Of a stretch of 64,000 nt of DNA, positions 61,924 to 64,000 are shown piece after piece. A program made the translations under genes and the position numbers. This DNA comes from Tigriopus japonicus (taxonomy: Eukaryota > Arthropoda > Copepoda > Harpacticoida > Harpacticidae), in NCBI GenBank assembly GCA_010645155.1, contig CM021319.1, positions 8,441,522 to 8,505,521 of the forward strand, given 5' to 3'. Positions within the stretch are counted from its first letter, which is position 1, and each line of letters opens with the position of its first letter. A model generated the notes under the pieces. It saw only the letters and a list, made by a program, of their open reading frames with translations, had not been told where the DNA came from and did no database searches.

Positions 61924-63147
61924 GTGGAAAATTTCCTTTGTTGAGTTTCCAAGTCAGATTCAACCTCTGCAGATGTTAAAAAAATATTTATTTCCGCTAT
62001 TTAAACGTTTGTTATGTTATTCTTTTTGCCACTTTGAAAAGCCACCGATATGCAACATTTCATGTCTTGTTCCAACAATGCCAAATGAGTTTTCAAACGA
62101 CTGAAACTCAGCTCACAACTTAATAAAGCTGACTGATCCGACTGTATAGGGTGGTTGTCAAAACTGATTTATTTTGTCATCTTTTCTCTTTTTTTATCAA
62201 AATGCAATTGAAACACAGACCAAGTTGGTTGCCAGTAAGTACTGGTCTCTAAAAAGATTCTGCCTCTTCAGTGTGACGACAAAGTCTTGACTCTATGTAC
62301 ATGAAAGTGTGCCCCTCCTTTGATTCACTTCTTCTGCCACTCTGGGTCTGTCTTTCCAACTAAAAGTTTATCAGGAATCAGAAGCAAGACATAATAAAGG
62401 TGCAGTCGTGGACTAAACCTTTGCCTCGGGTGTCTTTGGTCTTGTAACGCAACTAGACTTAACCCAATCTTGAACAAAAATTTGCCACTTTTTAATGTGG
62501 CATAAACTACTGAAGTGTTTCATTTGAGGTTCATGGGGATGATAAAGCGTAGAACAACGCACATGACCATTGACAAAAGACTCCTTGAGCACTGAAAAAA
62601 TGTTTTTTTTTGTCGCCCAAGTACTAGAAACATGTCGATGGTTGGAGAGAACTCTGTGAAGAGATAACTTTCTGTTCCTTGATGTCAAGAAGACAAGGCA
62701 AAGGGCTTCAAATTGTTTTCCAAAATTAATCTCTCAACAAATTCATACGGGGGTTCTTTAGACCACTTCACTTGAGGTAGCATCCTTCTCCTAAGAAGTG
62801 GCATAATTTATTAGCAAATTTGAAAGGGGTCCACGGTGTTTGAAGGGCCTTTTTAGGTTTGGATAGATATACCCAAGGAGGACGGTATTACTTGGAGTGG
62901 GATCGAGCGAGGGCGCGTTACTGCGTTGGTGTGAATTTTCCTGCGTGATAGCCTGGAGTTAATGAAGAAATCCAATATAATTCGAATTAATGTCGTTTTA
63001 TTGACATAGGTTATAAAACAAAAGTCCACAAGGATTCAATGAGCAATCATTCGATGCCCAATTGATGTCTCTCAAAGAACTCAAACTGTGTTGTTTTATT
63101 GTGTTAAGTCAGATATCTTCAAACTCCTGATCTACTGACTTGCTTTG
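61924..63147. other. 3' flank of the secreted protein gene
   Basis: It holds the 3' UTR of the upstream gene and otherwise AT-rich sequence. A 91-codon minus-strand frame at 62413-62688 has no recognisable similarity. No gene is supported before the retrotransposon. Confidence 0.6.
62122..62127 (+). promoter_or_regulatory. Polyadenylation signal AATAAA
   Basis: A canonical AATAAA lies about 200 nt after the stop codon of the Pro/Tyr-rich secreted protein gene, at a plausible 3' UTR length. Confidence 0.65.
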
Positions 63148-64000
63148 TGATAGTGATTGTCCATCTTTCTGCCAAGGCCTTTGATAAGGTAGATCATGGT
63201 CTTTTGCTCAATCAACTCAAAGAGCTTGGGATCCAGGGTAAGGTTTTGAATTGGATTGGTAGTTTCATGAGTGAAAGGAAGCAAATAGTCAAGGTTGAAG
63301 GATCATTTAGTGGCATGTACAGTATGATGTCAAGTCAGGTGTTCCACAAGGTTCAATATTAGGTCCGCTCCTGTTTATTCTCTTTATTGCTCCTCTCCAG
63401 AAGTGTAGAACAAAAGCCAGTATTTCTTCATATGCTGATGATACAAAATTAGTTTGTGGAAGGAATGGTCAGGACTCAAAATGTTTAGTTGAGGACTTGG
63501 AAAAAGTCTACTCTTGGGTTGGCGAGAGTAACATGGCATTGAACGGGATGAAATTCCGCACAATGACGTATGGGGCGTCAAAATTAGATAAAAAAATAAA
63601 CCCATGAGAGATTTGGGAGTTGTCGTCCAAGATGATGGAAAGTTTGATGAGCATATCCAGTTGAAAGTGGGGAAGGCATTTCAAACGTGCGGCTGGATCT
63701 ATCGCACTTTCAAGTCCAGAGATAGTACTGCGATGCTAACTCTGTACAAGTCGATTGTTCAACCGCATCTTGAATATGCTTCCCCCATTTGGGCTCCAAT
63801 GAGTTCGGCAGGTTTGCAAAAGGTCGAGCAGGTCCAAAGATGTTTTACTAGGAACATCACAGGAATGAGAGAGCTCTCGTATTGGGAGAGGCTCCAGAAG
63901 TAAGGGTTGTACAGTAGGGTAGGTCGAATTGGCATTTTTTTGAGATATTTTTTCAGGTAATGTGGCATTTGTTGCATTAAGTTCTCAGAAAGGTCTGCAG
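63148..64000 (+). mobile_element. Broken non-LTR retrotransposon (LINE, jockey/CR1-like), reverse transcriptase part
   Basis: Three consecutive plus-strand frames match successive parts of a LINE reverse transcriptase. Frame 1 (about 63148-63312) has AKAFDKVDHGLLLNQLKELG and WIGSFMSERKQIV. Frame 2 (about 63313-63606) has SGVPQGSILGPLL and the catalytic YADD (63431-63442), then ends at a TGA. Frame 3 (63604-63903) has MRDLGVVVQDDGKF, KSIVQPHLEYASPIW and VQRCFTRNITGMRELSYWER, the usual thumb region, then a stop at 63901. Two frameshifts plus loss of roughly 25 residues between frames 2 and 3 show that this copy is dead. No endonuclease or gag-like ORF is seen upstream, so it is 5'-truncated, as LINE copies usually are. 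The 3' end lies beyond the window. Confidence 0.92.

Noticed and set aside
1..64000. CRISPR arrays, operons, ribosome binding sites and other prokaryotic features
   Set aside because: Introns, TATA/initiator promoters and metazoan genes show this is animal nuclear DNA, and no regularly spaced direct repeats were seen.

Overview
The window is nuclear DNA from an arthropod, most likely a crustacean and plausibly a copepod. The evidence is two small RR-2 (chitin_bind_4) cuticle protein genes with a two-codon first exon, TATA/initiator promoters about 30 bp from the start site, short GT-AG introns of 61 to 102 bp, and a metazoan FAM89 gene with the expected core motifs. Most of the 64 kb is non-coding and carries decayed mobile elements. 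Exon joins were read by eye from frame, splice sites and family similarity.

Layout. 1-8.2 kb: nothing recognisable except simple repeats. 8.2-8.6 kb (+): single-exon PIN4 parvulin. 13.6-24.5 kb (-): a four-exon FAM89/LRAP25-type adaptor gene; its 8.3 kb intron holds a hAT-like element, a cluster of a GC-rich motif and a dispersed repeat. 25.7-28.0 kb: two fold-back (MITE-like) elements. 28.7-30.7 kb (-): an unrecognised membrane protein gene with a cytoplasmic zinc-ribbon-like motif and a polyglutamine tract. 35 kb: a tRNA-like/SINE-like sequence. 38.2 kb (+) and 45.0 kb (-): two closely related RR-2 cuticle genes in inverted orientation. Between them (-): a second, intact member of the membrane/zinc-ribbon family at 42.1-42.7 kb and an orphan zinc-ribbon exon at 40.7 kb. 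45.4-60.7 kb: a gene-poor stretch with a second copy of the 27.5 kb fold-back element. 60.7-61.9 kb (+): a secreted Pro/Tyr-repeat, cysteine-rich structural protein. 63.1-64 kb (+): a broken non-LTR retrotransposon running off the window end.

The best candidate for something undescribed is the three-locus family at 28.7-42.7 kb. Its pattern is one membrane span, a P-x-YSVA[MI]SN-x-LFK motif, a phase-0 intron, then C-x2-C-x14-C-x2-CG and a divergent tail. I cannot match it to a named family. The cuticle and Pro/Tyr genes fit exoskeleton or extracellular matrix roles. PIN4 and FAM89 are ordinary cellular genes, and the layout suggests no pathway linking them.
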